A stretch of 64,000 nt of DNA from Petunia secreta (lineage: Eukaryota; Streptophyta; Magnoliopsida; Solanales; Solanaceae), in contig JARKIP010000011.1 of the NCBI GenBank assembly GCA_029990175.1, forward strand, positions 1,364,001 to 1,428,000, given 5' to 3'. Of this stretch, positions 10,926-23,689 are shown piece by piece (the stretch's first letter is position 1; every line of letters begins with the position of its first letter). Below the pieces are notes generated by a model. It was not told the DNA's origin. It worked only from the letters and a program-made list of their open reading frames with translations, and did not search any database. The translations under genes and the position numbers were made by a program.

Positions 10926-11933
10926 TGAAACGACCCAAATTTTTGGCTAGGCCGTGTGGGACCCGACAACTTTCCCTAGACCCGTTGGGTGGACCCTAAC
11001 GACTATAATCAACATAAAGTATAAAATGAAGCTTAGAAAGTCATAAACATAATTATATATATATAAGCTGTACAGAAGGAACTACACAAGTCTACCTAAT
11101 AAACTAGATTTGGGACTATCCAGACCAGACATCTAAGAATACAAAGAAATATATACATCTTCTGAAGGGAGCGAAATATATCTAACATAATAGAATTAGA
11201 TTTAGTGGTCATCACACACAAAATCTGGCTCACCCTAACAACTGCATACGTCTTTGCTCCTCAATTGCATCTCGAACACGGTCTTAAGTGAAACCTGCCG
11301 AAACGAAATAGACAGACAAGAAAAAAATAAAGCGTGAGTTGAAAGGACTTTGTAAGTGGCAGATAGTTAGCCACCTCGAAGGAACATGTAGGCTAGCCAG
11401 GGAGAAACATGAAATAGGAACAGTCAATGACATACAACAAATGCACAATGACACAGAGCAAACAATCACGTATTACTCAACAATCCGAGCAATGGGATGG
11501 TATGAATGCGATCTGATGCCATGGGGTCACATGTGCCCGAATATCATATCGGAGCATACTCCCTCATACCCTGGAGGAATGCGATAAGATGCAAAGTCCA
11601 TAGTGCATCGGTGATGTAAAATCTATAGTGCATCGTTGATGCAAAATCTATAGTAAATAAAAGGTTATGAAGTGATGTAGAATCTACGGTGCATCCAAAG
11701 GTACATGAATAGATGCAATATCTATAGTGTGTCGGCGGTTCATGAAGAAATCAAAGTAAATCAAAGGTTATGAAATCACAAGTGACTTGGCACAACAAAC
11801 GAGGTTAGTATAATACAATGATAGCTCAACATATCAACAGGTACTCCAAAATCCCTCTTTCCAGACTAGAAGAATATTTAGGGTCTCATGACCCTTAAAT
11901 GATATAACATATCTGAAAGTTACTGACACGACC
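10926..11933 (-). mobile_element. Partial LTR, same family as 13,791-16,133
   Basis: It opens TGAAACGACCC and then runs parallel to 13,791-14,690, sharing TAGGCCGTG, CTATCCA.ACCAGACATCTA and the CATAGTGCATC words. Similarity fades after about 11,780, and the next LTR begins at 11,934. It may be the remains of the partner LTR of the one at 13,791, but the flanks give no matching target duplication. Confidence 0.65.
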
Positions 11934-12579
11934 CGGAATCCGGTTAGGCCATGCGGGCACCCGACATATTCCCCTAGACCCATAGGGTGAATCCTTACCA
12001 ATTAAATTATGAAAATAAATACAATTCAATTTATAAATAAGAACAAGACTTAGTAAAAGCACAGACATACTGATACCTTTAAGCTGTACAAACGAAATTA
12101 CAGTTGACTATCCAACATACTAGGTTTAGGGCTATCCAGACTAGACATCTAAGAGTACAAAGAAGACAGATACCTCCTGAAGGGAGCAAAATGCAACTGA
12201 AATAATAAACATGAAATTGTGGCCATCCTGAATAAAAACTGGCTCACCCTGACAGCTGAAGTCGTCTTCGCTCCTTCACAACGTGGCGAACTCAATTCTG
12301 GAGCGAACCTGCCGAAACAAAATAGATAGACAAGGACAAAGAACAAACAAGGGTGAGTCAAAAGGACTCAATAAGTGGGGAAGAGCAGACTAGGATAGCT
12401 AGCCAGAGAGAAAATAAACAGATAAATCAAATTCCTCTTATTTAAATTATGAAAAGGCAGAGCCAGATAATAAATGGAAACACGTATGGAATCATAAATT
12501 CATTAACAACCAGGAACATAAGATAGTCAAAACATATAATTAGGTATCCCGAACATATCAACAATCAGAAATACATTCT

Positions 12580-12712
12580 GTTGTGGCGTGCAACCCGATC
12601 CATATATTCATCCTGTTGCGGCATGCAACCCGATCCATATATTCATACTGCCACAGTGTGCAACCCGATCCATATATTTATACTGTTGCGGCGTGCAACC
12701 CGATCTCCACAA
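12580..12712. repeat. Tandem array, about 37-bp unit, four copies
   Basis: GTGCAACCCGATCCATATAT-type units repeat four times, the last one diverged. The matching array at 50,532-50,697 has five copies. Confidence 0.9.
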
Positions 12713-12887
12713 TCCAGAATACGAGCCAGAAATATATAAGCAAATTGAGATATGTCCACAACATGGTATACATACCACATACATAAAACACAACACAATA
12801 CATACATAGTCAGTATGCGGTGCAATGAGATGGGAGGAATCGGTACAATGAAATGCAGTCACATATGCCTGACACCTATCTCCAGCG

Positions 12888-13145
12888 CGGGACTCTCGTC
12901 GTTTACCAGGAGATATATGCAATAATGACCCTTCACCAGCTCGGGACTCTCATCGATTACTGGGAAGTACATACAATAATGACCCTTCACCGGCTCGGGA
13001 CTCTCATCGATTACCGGGAAGTATATGCAATAATGACCCTTCACCGGCTCGGGACTCTCATCGATTAACGGAAAGAATATGCAATGATGACCCTTCACCG
13101 GCTCGGGACTCTCATCGATTACCAGGAAATATATGCAATGCTCAA
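12888..13145. repeat. Tandem array, 54-bp unit, five copies
   Basis: CGGGACTCTC starts at 12,888, 12,942, 12,996, 13,050 and 13,104, an exact 54-bp period. Because 54 is a multiple of three, the array gives periodic open frames on both strands that are not genes. Confidence 0.95.
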
Positions 13146-13555
13146 AACAAGAGTACAATGCTCATATGCTCAATGCAATACCAACAACAGGGCATATCAT
13201 ATAATATATAATGTAAATTCAAAGCTAAGGCGTAATGAGTACGCCTATCGGCTGCTACACACGTAAGGAAAACGTGGTAGAATATCCACAAGGCCAAGGG
13301 CCTCCAAAGAAATGGATACAAATACTTACCTTGTTACAAAGTTAGCAAAACTACTCAACAACCGCTTTGTCTTGTGGATTCATTGCCAAACGATCCCACT
13401 GTGTTCAAAAGAAGAAAATTATATCACATAAGGCTAAAGGCTTCATTCCTTACGTCTTAGGGCAATCCAGTTAGGAACCTGATACCCTATTCGCATGCGC
13501 AATACTTTTAGCTTCATCGCATAATGCCGCTGACATATCACTTACCGCCCCGACT

Positions 13556-13790
13556 CTCTCACGTTTTCTGAGATATCACACAAGTCCTCATCATCTGCGA
13601 ATGAGTTAAAGAAATAGATTTAGCTTTAGATAAAAGGATCGACACACTATTAGAAAAGAAAAAGAGAAAACTTCCTAAATGCCACCACAGCCTCTCGTAG
13701 ATAAGTACGGACATCATCGTGCCCATCAGCGAGACTCTATTAGACATTATGTTAGTCTGGATAGACTTTAAACTGGGCTCTGATACCAAT
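13556..13790 (-). other. Internal leader of LTR element with primer-binding site
   Basis: GCTCTGATACCA at 13,777-13,788 is the complement of TGGTATCAGAGC, the usual initiator tRNA-Met primer site. It lies two bases from the LTR end at 13,791. This shows that the element's 5' LTR is the one at 13,791-16,133 and that it reads on the minus strand. No gag sequence follows; the internal part is only a leader remnant. Confidence 0.75.
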
Positions 13791-13916
13791 TGACATGACC
13801 CACATTTCCTGCTAGGCCGTGCCGGCACTTGACAACCTTCCCTAGCCCCGTTGGGCAAATCATAACTACTATAATAAACATTAAGTATGAAGCTCAGAAA
13901 TTCATAAACATACTTT

Positions 13917-13975
<59 letters not shown>

Positions 13976-16133
13976 TTGTAAAGAAGGAATTACAACAGTC
14001 TACCCAATAAACTAGGTTTAGGACTATCCATAACAGACATCTAGGAATACAAAGAAATATATATATCGCCTGAAGGGAGAAAAATATATCTAACATAGGA
14101 GAAATAGAGTTAGTGGCCATCACGTACAAAAGATTGCTCACTCTAGTAGCTGAAGACATACTTGCTCCTTAATTGGGTCTCGAACTCGGTCTTGTAGCGA
14201 AACCTGCCTAAACGAAATAGACGGATAAGAAACAACAAAGGGTGAGTTGAACCGACTCCATAATTGGGGGCTAGTTAACTACCTCGAAGGAACATGTAGG
14301 CTAGCTAGGGAGAAACATGAAGTAGGCAACAATCAATGACATACAACAATGCACAATGACATAGTGTAAACAATCACGCATTACTCAACAATCCAAGCAA
14401 TGTGATGGTATGAATGCGATATGATGAAATGGGTCACATATGCCCGAATACCATACCAGAGCTGACTCTCTCGTACTCCGGGGTATGCAATAAGATGCAT
14501 AATACATAGTGCATCTATGATGAAAAATCCATAGTGCATCAGTGATGCCAAGTCTATAGTGTATTAGTGATGCAAAATCCATAGTGCATCGATGGTTATG
14601 AAGTGATGCAGAATCCATGGTGCATCCAAAGGTACATGAGCAGATGCAATATCCATAGTGCATTGGCGGTTCATGACGAAATCATAACTATAGCAGAATA
14701 TCTCTGCTCTTAATATATTGATATCTTAAAGATTCATGACTCTAGTAGAATAGTTCTATCCCCTAATTGATTGTCATTACAACTATAGAATCATTGTCCT
14801 CAATATAACACTTTCAAATGAGACCTACCAACTCAAATTAATAATATATTCTTAATATTAGCTCGACATCGGGCCTAAAGCAATACAATACAAAACACAA
14901 AATACAATGCAGTCAGAACTATGACGTAATAAGTACACCTAACGGCAGCTACGCAACTAAGGAACACGTGGGTAGAACATCCATAATGCCAAAGGTCGTC
15001 AAGGAACATGATGAAACCACTTACCTAAAGTCTAGGGCCTAATAGAGCACCGAACAATCGCTTATCCTTTCTGGCGCCTCACAGAACTTCCTTCCTCTGA
15101 GCCATAGAAGCATAATCGCATGTATAAGTGCCCATAGAATGGATATCTAACTATTAGACGAAGAATAGAAAGAAATATCAAATTACTCTTGGGCTTGGCT
15201 TAGCCGGATGCCCATAAGCAATACATATCCAGATTCCTCACGGTCCCACGATTACAAATATATTATTGGATTACAATTCCGGGGTCAATTTACCCCGATT
15301 TCCCAATTTAACAAGTCTAGAGTTTTAACCCTCTTTCCCTGAAGCCCAACTCATGATATTCCAACTCCCACACCCTTAATTAACATTATAAATAGTTTTA
15401 GGATCATTATCTGGATTATTAGAGTGAATTGAAACCGACCTTGGAAAGAGGAAATTAGATAAATAAATGAAGTTAGCCGACATAGGGGTCCTTTTATACT
15501 TCAGGGCAGCGCTATCGTGCCTGCAAAGTCGCTGTCGCGATTTTGTGCTTCGCAATCACGCCTCTCTAGGCACTTTCATCCTGAATGAAGCAGATACACA
15601 GTGCAAATATGCACTCTTAGGCGCTTTCGCGCCGGGCATATTTCCCAGGGCTCCTGACAGCACCAGGTGGTGCTGCATTTTGGATCAACATGGGACCCTA
15701 CGAAGCTCGGAATCATCCTAATCTTTGCATGCAAGTCACAAAACACATATATGACCTTCTGGCAAAGACAAATCTTGAAGAGGATCCTCGAAACCTACGA
15801 CGAGGGTTCAAACACAGGAGGAAAAACTCCAACTTCTGGAATACTCGCAAAAGCTATCCGAACGACCTCAGATTTTACTTTCGAAAGTTCACACAGGTCA
15901 CAAATGACCATACAAACCTAAAGATTTTTTGAATTTCTAAACATAACTCATTTAATCAAATCGAGCTTGAAAACTATAATTTGACGTTACCGACACTAGA
16001 AGACGAAAACGTCTTCCTAGACCTACCAAACGAGGTTCGATTCTGCTCAAACTTTACAGACAGGTCCTAATGGATCTTACGAAATCAAAGTCATAACTCC
16101 TGAAACGATATACGATTAGCCAAGATCGTTTCA
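13791..16133 (-). mobile_element. 5' LTR (minus strand), about 2.34 kb
   Basis: It runs from TGACATGACCC to GATCGTTTCA, so it has TG...CA ends, and it is adjacent to the primer site at 13,777-13,788. It contains a (TA)n tract at about 13,914-13,970, repeated CATAGTGCATC words (14,503-14,670) and no open frame of interest. Its end word resembles that of the solo LTR at 4,923-7,750 (GGTCGTTACA), so the two families are related. Confidence 0.75.
13914..13970. repeat. (TA)n microsatellite
   Basis: An almost pure TA dinucleotide run of about 57 bp within the LTR. The open frames over it are artefacts. Confidence 0.95.
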
Positions 16134-16822
16134 TTTTTTATCAAATATATGATCGAAAGTAACACATATTATTAGTTTTTACGCAGTTGAATTTATAGAA
16201 TCTTGTATAATTTTGCGTATGTAGTCTCTGCGTATTCTTTCACAATAAAAGTGGCCAAAGCTTTGAATGCACATGCTTTTATCTTTTTCAGAAGTATAAG
16301 CTTTGATTTGGAGAAGAATTAAAATATTACGTACATAAAATACAAAAAAGCGGTCTAACGTCGTGCATGGTATCATAAATTTGTTTCCAGTTGTAGTTTC
16401 TTCCATTGTTGGTAAATAAGGATTCCCCTCCTTATTTTACCAAAAGTAGCAACCTAAGTACCTAACGGATAAAGCCTAAGAGAAATAAAATATAAAAAGA
16501 TATGCAGTAATTGATAAAAGTAAAGTTAAGAAAACGTTTATTCACCAGTACTTATTAATTACAGTGATGTCCATTACTCTACTAATTCATATTCATGCTT
16601 TTCTTCTTCACTTCCATGAGTAAGTAAAACAAAAATTACTGTCATTCTCACTTTTTTACTAAAATCTTTCAAACATACTCCTTTAGGAGAGACTTCATTT
16701 TTATGTAGTTGAATGTTTGGTAGAAAAATTACACTGTAACTAACATGCATGGTGTCTTTAGTTTGTGGAACTTCTTAGTGTACAGTTCCATAGTTATCGT
16801 CCCACAAATAGAGTTCATCAGG

Positions 16823-19800
16823 CAGGGGAGGATCCAGAATTTGGAGATGCCGAATGCCACATTGGTTTGAACGTATACGTGTCGTTATTTACACTATCAA
16901 AATAGGTTATTCGCCTTTTACATTTATATACACTAATTGATTTAACTAAAAAAATGTAATAATTATGCAACTAGGAGGCAAGATTAAAAATTCTAAAAGA
17001 TAATATTAATATTATAAATACCAAATATACATCATTCATGATTCATCTACAATTGTCCTCGACGAATTTTCATATTTTGAAAATGGTCAATGATGGTATC
17101 ATTACTTACATTAGTAAATAGATCACGCTCTATGTAACAAACTAAACAATCATTCAAATATTGATCTCCAATACTACTCCACACTTCATTCTTTATTTTC
17201 TTCATGGATGAGAATGCTCTCTCCACACTTGCGGTAGCAATGGGTAAAATCAAAGTCAACTTCACAAGTAAATATACAAGTGAATAAGTCTCCATAAAAT
17301 TTGCCTCAACCAATGCTTTTGCCAAATCACTAATTCCTTGCAAGTTGGAGAACTTGGGATTACCACTTCGCATATGAACTATAAATGTATCAAGTTGGTA
17401 ACTCAAATCTCGTATCTTTGATTTATCAAACTCATTTGGATAACACTTCGCTAAAGTCATAATTCTTCCCTTATCAAAATTAACAAAAGGAATTGATTGT
17501 ATTCAAGCTAGCCATCCCAAGAAGCAAATCACTACTTACTACATCAAAACGATTGTTAAGCTCTTTAAGTTGCACATCGACCACGGCACAAAATATTTCA
17601 AAACGCAAGTGGTATGAATAACAAACTTTAGAGGACTTGCATTGTGACCTTCCAAGCAAATAAGACTCATCCATATTGGAAATCACAATATCATGCATAT
17701 GACAAAATGAGTTAACATCAATCAATGGAGAATCCCATCCATTTTCTCTCATCTCTTGCAAACTTTTCTTTGTAATGTCAAGAAACTCCATGGCATTAAC
17801 AATATCTTGATCTCTTTTTTGTAAAGTTTGGCTCCACTCATTTGACAATGCCAACACTTTCAACAACAAGTGAAGCATAAAAACAAATTTGAATGTATTA
17901 ACCTTACTAAGAAGATATTCCGCTTGATTTCTTTCACATGAGTTAGTTACTTCAAGTTCAATCTTTCTAAGCACACGAACAATAATTGAGAACATAAAGA
18001 TAAAGTTATCTACTATTTTGAAATGTGATCCCCAACGAGTATCACCGGGTCTTTTGAAGTCCGCGTTCTTGATTTAATCCTTATCCGGTAAGAACCTCAC
18101 CCGATTTAAGTAATTCCTCCAACTTTTCGGCTTGAATTGATGAAGCAAATCTCTATGTTTAAAAGATCCTCCAACAACATTCAACACATTAGTAACATGA
18201 GCAAAAAAGTCTTCAACATCCAAATGATTTTTAGCAATGCTACAAATGTTAACTGTAATTGATGAGCAAAACAATGAATGTAATATGTCAATGGACGATC
18301 CTTCATAATCAAAGTTTTAACACCATTTATCTCTCTCCTCATGTTACTTGCTCCGTCATAACCTTGTCCACGTATTTTTGATGGACTTAGTGAGTGATTC
18401 AAAAGCAAAGAATAAATTGCCTCCTTTAGTGAGCAACATGGACAAGACCAATTTCTTATTAACGTACCACAAAATAAGAGCCATTTATTCTTTGTGTGAG
18501 ATATCTTTGGACTCATCCACTAATATTTCAAAGAATTCTCCATTCAAATCTTCAATAATAACTTTCAAAGTTTCTTTTGCACAAGCATTAATAATATCCT
18601 TTTGGATCATAGGACAAGTCAAAACATTATTTTGTGGAGAATTTTCTAATATAATTTTCCCCACATCCGGATGTTTGTCACGATACCATCGCAAAAATCC
18701 TAGAAAGAGGCCTTAATTTGTTGAAGATTCACTTTCATCATGGCCCCTAAAAGGCAATCCATAATACAAGAGAAGTCTTGCCACATCAATTGAAGCTTCT
18801 AAACACATCCGATACTCACTTGTAACCTTTTTGGAATGCTTATCAAAAGCAACTTGAATTGATTGATTTTGATTTGTCAAATCTAGCATCTTTTTTAAAC
18901 ATCGATCATGGGCACTATTAACATCACCAATATGTAAACAAAATCTTTCTCCCGCTCTATTCCAAGACCTAAAACCACTTACAGTAAAAAATTCACTCTT
19001 GCCTCCATGAACTTCATTGTTGAACAAATAACAACACAAGCAAAATGCGGCATCTTTCTTCACACTATATTCCAACCATCTAGAACATGGAACTTTGAAC
19101 CAAGTTGACATAAAATGGCGTATTCTTTTTCCTATTTTAGTTTTAGGAAATTGATGCTTGAAAGGTTGACACGGCCCTTTTTGAATGTAGTACCTCCTCA
19201 CTTCATCTCTTATTCGAACACTATAGTTAGCAATGGGTATTCTTTCTCCGAGATCGGCTTTAAGTGATTCAAAATTGAGTTCATCTATCATGTGTGAACG
19301 ATTGGCATCCGTTGGACTCAATGATGAGGAACTAGGATTTGGTTGAGAACGTTTCGTCCTCGTGACAAATATATCCATCTCGAGTTACAAGAAATAAGAA
19401 CAATTTCCTACAAAACAAAAGTTCATTCAAACTCATAAGTCAATAAATCCATAAGCTTAGATTCTCTTGGAAAAGATTAGTTTTATGTTGGTTATTCATG
19501 ATTCTTAATACCAAACAAAGTTTTTCAAGCAAAATAATAGAAATAGAGCTAGATATTTGAAGAAGAAAGCATAAAAATTAAACAATAGAATAACCAAATA
19601 AAGCTTGAAAATAAACAAAAGTCAAGAAAGTAACTTACAATTGTTAAGAATTGAAGATTGAAGTAGTGGAGAAGGTGAACCACGGGTTGGAATTTTGAGT
19701 TGTAGGATGAAGCAAGGGTTTTTTGATTTGGGGGGAAAACTTTTGACGGTTTTAACTTTTAAAAGGGAAAAAAATCAACAATTAATAAAATATATAAAAA

Positions 19801-20140
19801 ATAATAAAAGATTCAAAGTTATTATTCTAATAAAAAAAGTTTTGTTTGGCCTTACTAAGCAGAGCTTAAGCTTCGCTCTATTTTTTTGCCGTACTGGATT
19901 ATTTTGCTGAAGTAGGAAAGTTCAAAAATATATGCTGCAGCGTGGGATTGATCCCAAGATTATGAGGACAAACTGGAGAGCCTTTACCACTAGCACCAGG
20001 GCACCCTTTGATTCATTGGGTGACACTTTTAATATTTCTATACTTTCCTATATATATATATACACCTATATATATAAAGTTTCCGCCGAAGCCTGCGGGT
20101 GCCGTGGCACCCTATGGTTACTATATAAATCCGCCCTTTT
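16823..20140 (-). mobile_element. hAT DNA transposon, about 3.3 kb
   Basis: The left end CAGGGGAGGATCC and the inverted right end (AAAGGGCGGATT on the other strand) agree at 8 of the first 11 positions, a usual plant hAT terminus. Inside, on the minus strand, is a broken transposase. The element lies in the C-terminal codons of the ERF pseudogene. No clear 8-bp target duplication is left: flanks read TCATCAGG and AGAATCAT, and about 20 bp of target are missing compared with the intact ERF copy. Confidence 0.88.
17047..19378 (-). pseudogene. hAT transposase with TTF-type zinc finger, DUF4371 and hAT dimerisation domain
   Basis: Minus-strand pieces run in order. The first, 19,378-18,713, has a start codon and a TTF-type zinc-finger region with CSRWLEY and AAFCLCCYLF. 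Next come 18,694-18,181, with VDESKD and GYDGASNM (regions of the first two catalytic aspartates), then 18,274-18,074 and 17,995-17,480. The last, 17,460-17,047, has ASVERAFSSMKKIKNE, the catalytic-glutamate and dimerisation region. The pieces fall in two frames with an in-frame stop after the first, so the gene is dead. The domain order matches plant hAT proteins often annotated as zinc finger MYM-type protein 1-like. Confidence 0.88.
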
Positions 20141-20692
20141 AGAATCATTGCTTTCAGCTCCAGGCACTTCCCATATTGGTGAATTATATATAGTCATAAA
20201 ATATATCAATTTGCTGACTTAGGTCCAAAAGAAGATCAGGCAAATCATTAAAAGGGTCCTCATTACTTCTTATAGATGAATCTGAGAAATTTCTAAAGCT
20301 GCAGCCTTTGCAGCAGCAGTTTGAATATCTTTAGCACATTCAGAAGCTGGTTTAGGATATTGGTGGGCCTAATTATGGGAAATTGAGTATAGCTAAGTAA
20401 CCTTTAATTGCAATTGCAGCAACATCATATGCTCTAGCTTCCATTTAAGCAGTAGCATATGTACCAAGCCATATTCTTGATCTTTTCCTTGGCTCACGAA
20501 TTTCAGACACCCGTAAAGGGTATTTTGTATCATCAATTTTCTTGTTATGGCTGTTAATTTCAATGTCGCTGCATTTAGTTTTCTTTTTGGTTTCTTGTTT
20601 ATCTGCTGCTAAGTTTGGTCTTTTTTGAGAGATGAACAAGGTGTAGAGGTTGATGAAGTTGTGAAGTTGGAGGGTGTTGGATTGTTAGCTAG

Positions 20693-21349
20693 GTTTGTCC
20701 AATAATTTGGCCTAAAATTTTCAAATTTTAAGTTCAAATCAGCGTTTGTTATGAAATTTGTATAGAATTTCAAGTTTTGCTTCAAATATTATTTCAAATT
20801 CCAAATTCTCCAAAAAGGTAGAATTAGAATTCCAAATCTTGATTCAAATTTTTTAAATAAAAAACTTGACCTATAAATTTATGTTTTTGTTAAAAAAACC
20901 CATCTTAAAATTACTCATGCACGACATGAAGAGATTATACATGCCATGTGAAATCATTGTATTAAAGAATAGCTAGTTGTTATTTTTGTTGATTTTTTGT
21001 AAGTGGATCATAGAAATTTTTTGTATATTTGAAAGTTTGTAATAACATATAGTAATAAGCTATTTATAAAAGGATTATGGAGATATATAGTTTATTAATG
21101 TAGCGTTTTAAGATAGTCCGGTATCTTGTTTATGAACTATGATTTTCTATTTGGTACGATTATATAAGTTTTGGGAACTTTTGATAGTTTTCAAAAAATT
21201 GAGGGGTTTTCATGTTTATGAGAAAAAAATACAATTTAAGAAATTTAAGAAGTTCAAATTGTATGTCCAAACAAAATTTCAACTTTCCAAATTCGAAATT
21301 CCAAATTTCAAATCCCAAATCCCAAATTTCAAATCATGTCCAAACGGAG
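20693..21349. mobile_element. MITE-like insertion in the ERF pseudogene
   Basis: The intact ERF copy reads straight through GGATTGTCAGTGTTGTT, whereas here the matching bases are separated by about 660 bp. The insert's ends, GTTTGTCCAATAATTTG and the complement of CAAATCATGTCCAAACG, form an imperfect inverted repeat. The interior is AT-rich with CCAAATTC-type words and no gene. A related end is at 1,868-1,941. The superfamily is undecided because no clean target duplication is visible. Confidence 0.7.
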
Positions 21350-21593
21350 TGTTGTTTAAAATAAGAGTTTCCTCTACCATGGGTAATAGGGAGTTTTCTT
21401 GAGTTGATGAAGCTACAGAGTTTTTGATTAGTGGCTTCATCTATAGTGTTATGGTTCTTTAGCTCTTTGTCACTTTTTATAAGTAGCTAGTAGGAGTATC
21501 TTTTTTCATTCATGATGGAATAATCCCAAAGAAAAAGAAAAAAGGTAAAAACAAATAAGGAGAATATATTGTCTAGCTTTACTAATTTTTTTC

Positions 21594-22840
21594 CGTTGGG
21601 ATCGAAATAACATGACGGCATGCGGAAGCTAACAAAACAAACTTTGACTGACAATAAATCAGATATCAAAAACATATATCAAAAAAACTTTTTATTGGGA
21701 CTAGTTTGGTCATGAATTGACATATATAAGGAGGAGTTTAAAACTACTAATACTAGAATAAAAGAAAACTAAACTATAAAGTCTCCCCTAATAATTGCTC
21801 TCAGATCATAAAAGACTACATTGTGGAATTTTGTGGTTGTTGTTGTGAAAAGAAGATTTTCTATTTATAGTTGTCTATTACTTCTTCTCTAAGTAATAGA
21901 TAGGTATAAAATGAGATTTATTCTATTTAGAACTCTATCTTATCCTTTTCAAAAAAAAAAAATTCTAATAGGTTGGAAATTCAGGGAAAAAATCCTAACA
22001 ATTCTCCCCTTGGCCTGAATTTTTTGACAAATGAATCTTGATCTTCCTTCTTTCACATAAACTTCAGACTGCTGCTTGTCATGTTTAAAATTTTGTATTG
22101 GTTGAAAGGAGCCCATGAATAGGTTAAAATGAGTCCAAATATGGGTTAAAAGGAGCCCATGCATTAAGAATAAGCATGAGTTAAAACTGACATTGGTTAA
22201 AAGTAGCCTAAACATGAGTTAAAAAAAGGGTTTTGTTTTAAATATGTAATAGCAGGTATTTTTTGAAGTATTGTTGAAAATTTTCTCCACATATAGCATC
22301 ACAAATTTGTTTTTTGGGATAAAAACTTCATTATCATCAAACAGTTGCGTTATAACTGACCCGCCTTGAACCTATCTTCAATCTCGTTAACCTGGCTCAT
22401 CGAACCATTGGCTGAACTTGGCTCTGATACCACTTGTTGGGATCGAAATAACATGACGGCATGCGGAAGCTAACAAAGCAAACTTTGACTGACAATAAAT
22501 CAGATATCAAAAACATATATAAAAAAAACTGTTTATTGGAACTAGTTTGGTCATGAATTGACATATATAAAGAGGAGTTTAAAACTACTAATACTAGAAT
22601 AAAAGAAAACTAAAATATAAAGTCTCCCCTAATAATTGCTCTCAAATCATAAAAGACTATATTGTGGAATTTTGTGGTTGTTGTTGTGAGAAGAAGATCC
22701 TCTATTTATAGTTGTCTATTACTTCTCCTCTAAGTAATAGATAGGTATAAAATGAGATTTATTCTATTTAGAACTCTATCTTATTTTTTTCAAGAAAAAA
22801 ATTCTAATAGGTTAGAAATTTCAGGGAAAAAATCCTAACA
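21594..22840 (-). mobile_element. Small non-autonomous LTR element (TRIM-like), 1.25 kb
   Basis: Two nearly identical direct repeats (21,594-22,000 and 22,435-22,840, about 407 bp) enclose 434 bp without coding sequence. The repeats end in the inverted words TGTTGGGATC and ATCCTAACA. Next to the right repeat is GCTCTGATACCA (22,421-22,432), the complement of a tRNA-Met primer site, and next to the left one is a purine-rich tract on the minus strand (complement of ATTCTCCCCTTGG, 22,001-22,013). The element therefore reads on the minus strand. Flanks TTTTC and ATTTC are an imperfect 5-bp target duplication. Confidence 0.88.
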
Positions 22841-23657
22841 ATTTCATCCGGTATTTCATTTTAAATGACGTATGGTTTGGCTGGATACAAAGTTAGAAAG
22901 GAATAATTAGAAGCTTCGCCAGAAGCAAGTAAGATGAAGTCACTCTGCTTCGTAGACAAGGCTCATTCCATACTTTACTTATGAGCTCGTGTAGTACTCA
23001 CCCTTATTTTTAAAGGGGCTTATGCACTCCACTCGCTGTCTACTAAACGAGGTTAGAGCGAGCAAGATACTTTTGATACTACATACTGAAAGTGCTATTA
23101 GAATTTGTATTAAATATACCATTGATATTTTTATGGTTATAAAAGCATGTCATTATAGGTAAAATGAATGCTTAAAACTAAGGATTAGTATCCAAATAGA
23201 AAAATGTGTCCTTGGACTGATTATAGCGAAGACGTATCATACTTTAAAAAAATGAACAAGGAATTAAGTATTGGTGTAGCGGCATATGTTTCCTTAATCT
23301 CTTACAATACATAGAATGAATGTATGCTTGCTGAATCAATATAAAAGCTAAGTCTACATTTCAGTTACTTTAATATCTTGAATCTTAATTTATTCAACTG
23401 ATTGAATTACTGATTACAAATCTTTGCAAGATATTCAATATTATAAGGTTGTTGATTTACTCTAAAGATCTTTCAGGAAAAACTAATCAGTATTCCAAGA
23501 CTTAATTTAGTCAGCTATAATCATCAACAACCGATATATTTTTGCAAAAGATTGTAGAAACTCATGAAACACCCAATCCACCCGTTTAAGTGTGTTTTAT
23601 CAAGTACCTTCAATGATGGGAGTAAATGACTCCCCAATGATAATTTTGCAGTGTAAC
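22841..23657. other. Intergenic stretch without a gene
   Basis: AT-rich, with frequent stops in all frames. I see nothing recognisable between the TRIM-like element and the CACTA end. Confidence 0.5.
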
Positions 23658-23689
23658 CACTACAACAAAATGGGCTTTTAACTACACCC

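Larger units (their letters stand above)
11934..13555 (-). mobile_element. LTR of the TGACACGACCCGGAATCCGG subfamily, incomplete
   Basis: It starts TGACACGACCCGGAATCCGG, and a close relative starts the same way at 49,872. It carries the same two tandem arrays (unit about 37 bp and 54 bp) in the same order as that relative. The right limit is an estimate: after about 13,555 the sequence switches to the internal part of the neighbouring element. No coding sequence is present. Confidence 0.7.
16776..21380 (-). pseudogene. ERF (DREB A-4) pseudogene, split by two insertions
   Basis: A second copy of the 3,462-4,226 gene. The last codons are at about 16,776-16,822, most of the gene at 20,141-20,692, and the start region at about 21,350-21,380. 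Still readable are RVSEIREPRKRSRIWLGTYA and the lysine-rich segment before it (20,445-20,639). Against the intact copy, the AP2 domain has lost the first beta strands (the YHGVRKRTWGKW part), stops and frameshifts are present, and about 20 bp are missing at the hAT junction. A 3.3-kb hAT element and a 0.66-kb MITE interrupt the coding region. The TATA box is also lost. It cannot make a functional DREB factor. Confidence 0.88.
16185..21560. repeat. Segmental duplication, copy B (broken ERF locus)
   Basis: Matches copy A (2,690-4,400) in three blocks: 16,185-16,822 (3' flank and C-terminal codons), 20,141-20,692 (middle of the gene) and 21,350-21,560 (start codon region and promoter flank). The gaps are a hAT element and a MITE. 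Confidence 0.85.

Noticed and set aside
12580..13145. CRISPR-like repeats
   Set aside because: Head-to-tail tandem repeats without unique spacers in a plant LTR; no cas genes.
12859..13158. 99-codon minus-strand frame with an 18-residue periodic repeat
   Set aside because: Produced by the 54-bp tandem array (multiple of three) in an LTR; the same happens at 50,850-51,119. Not a repeat protein gene.
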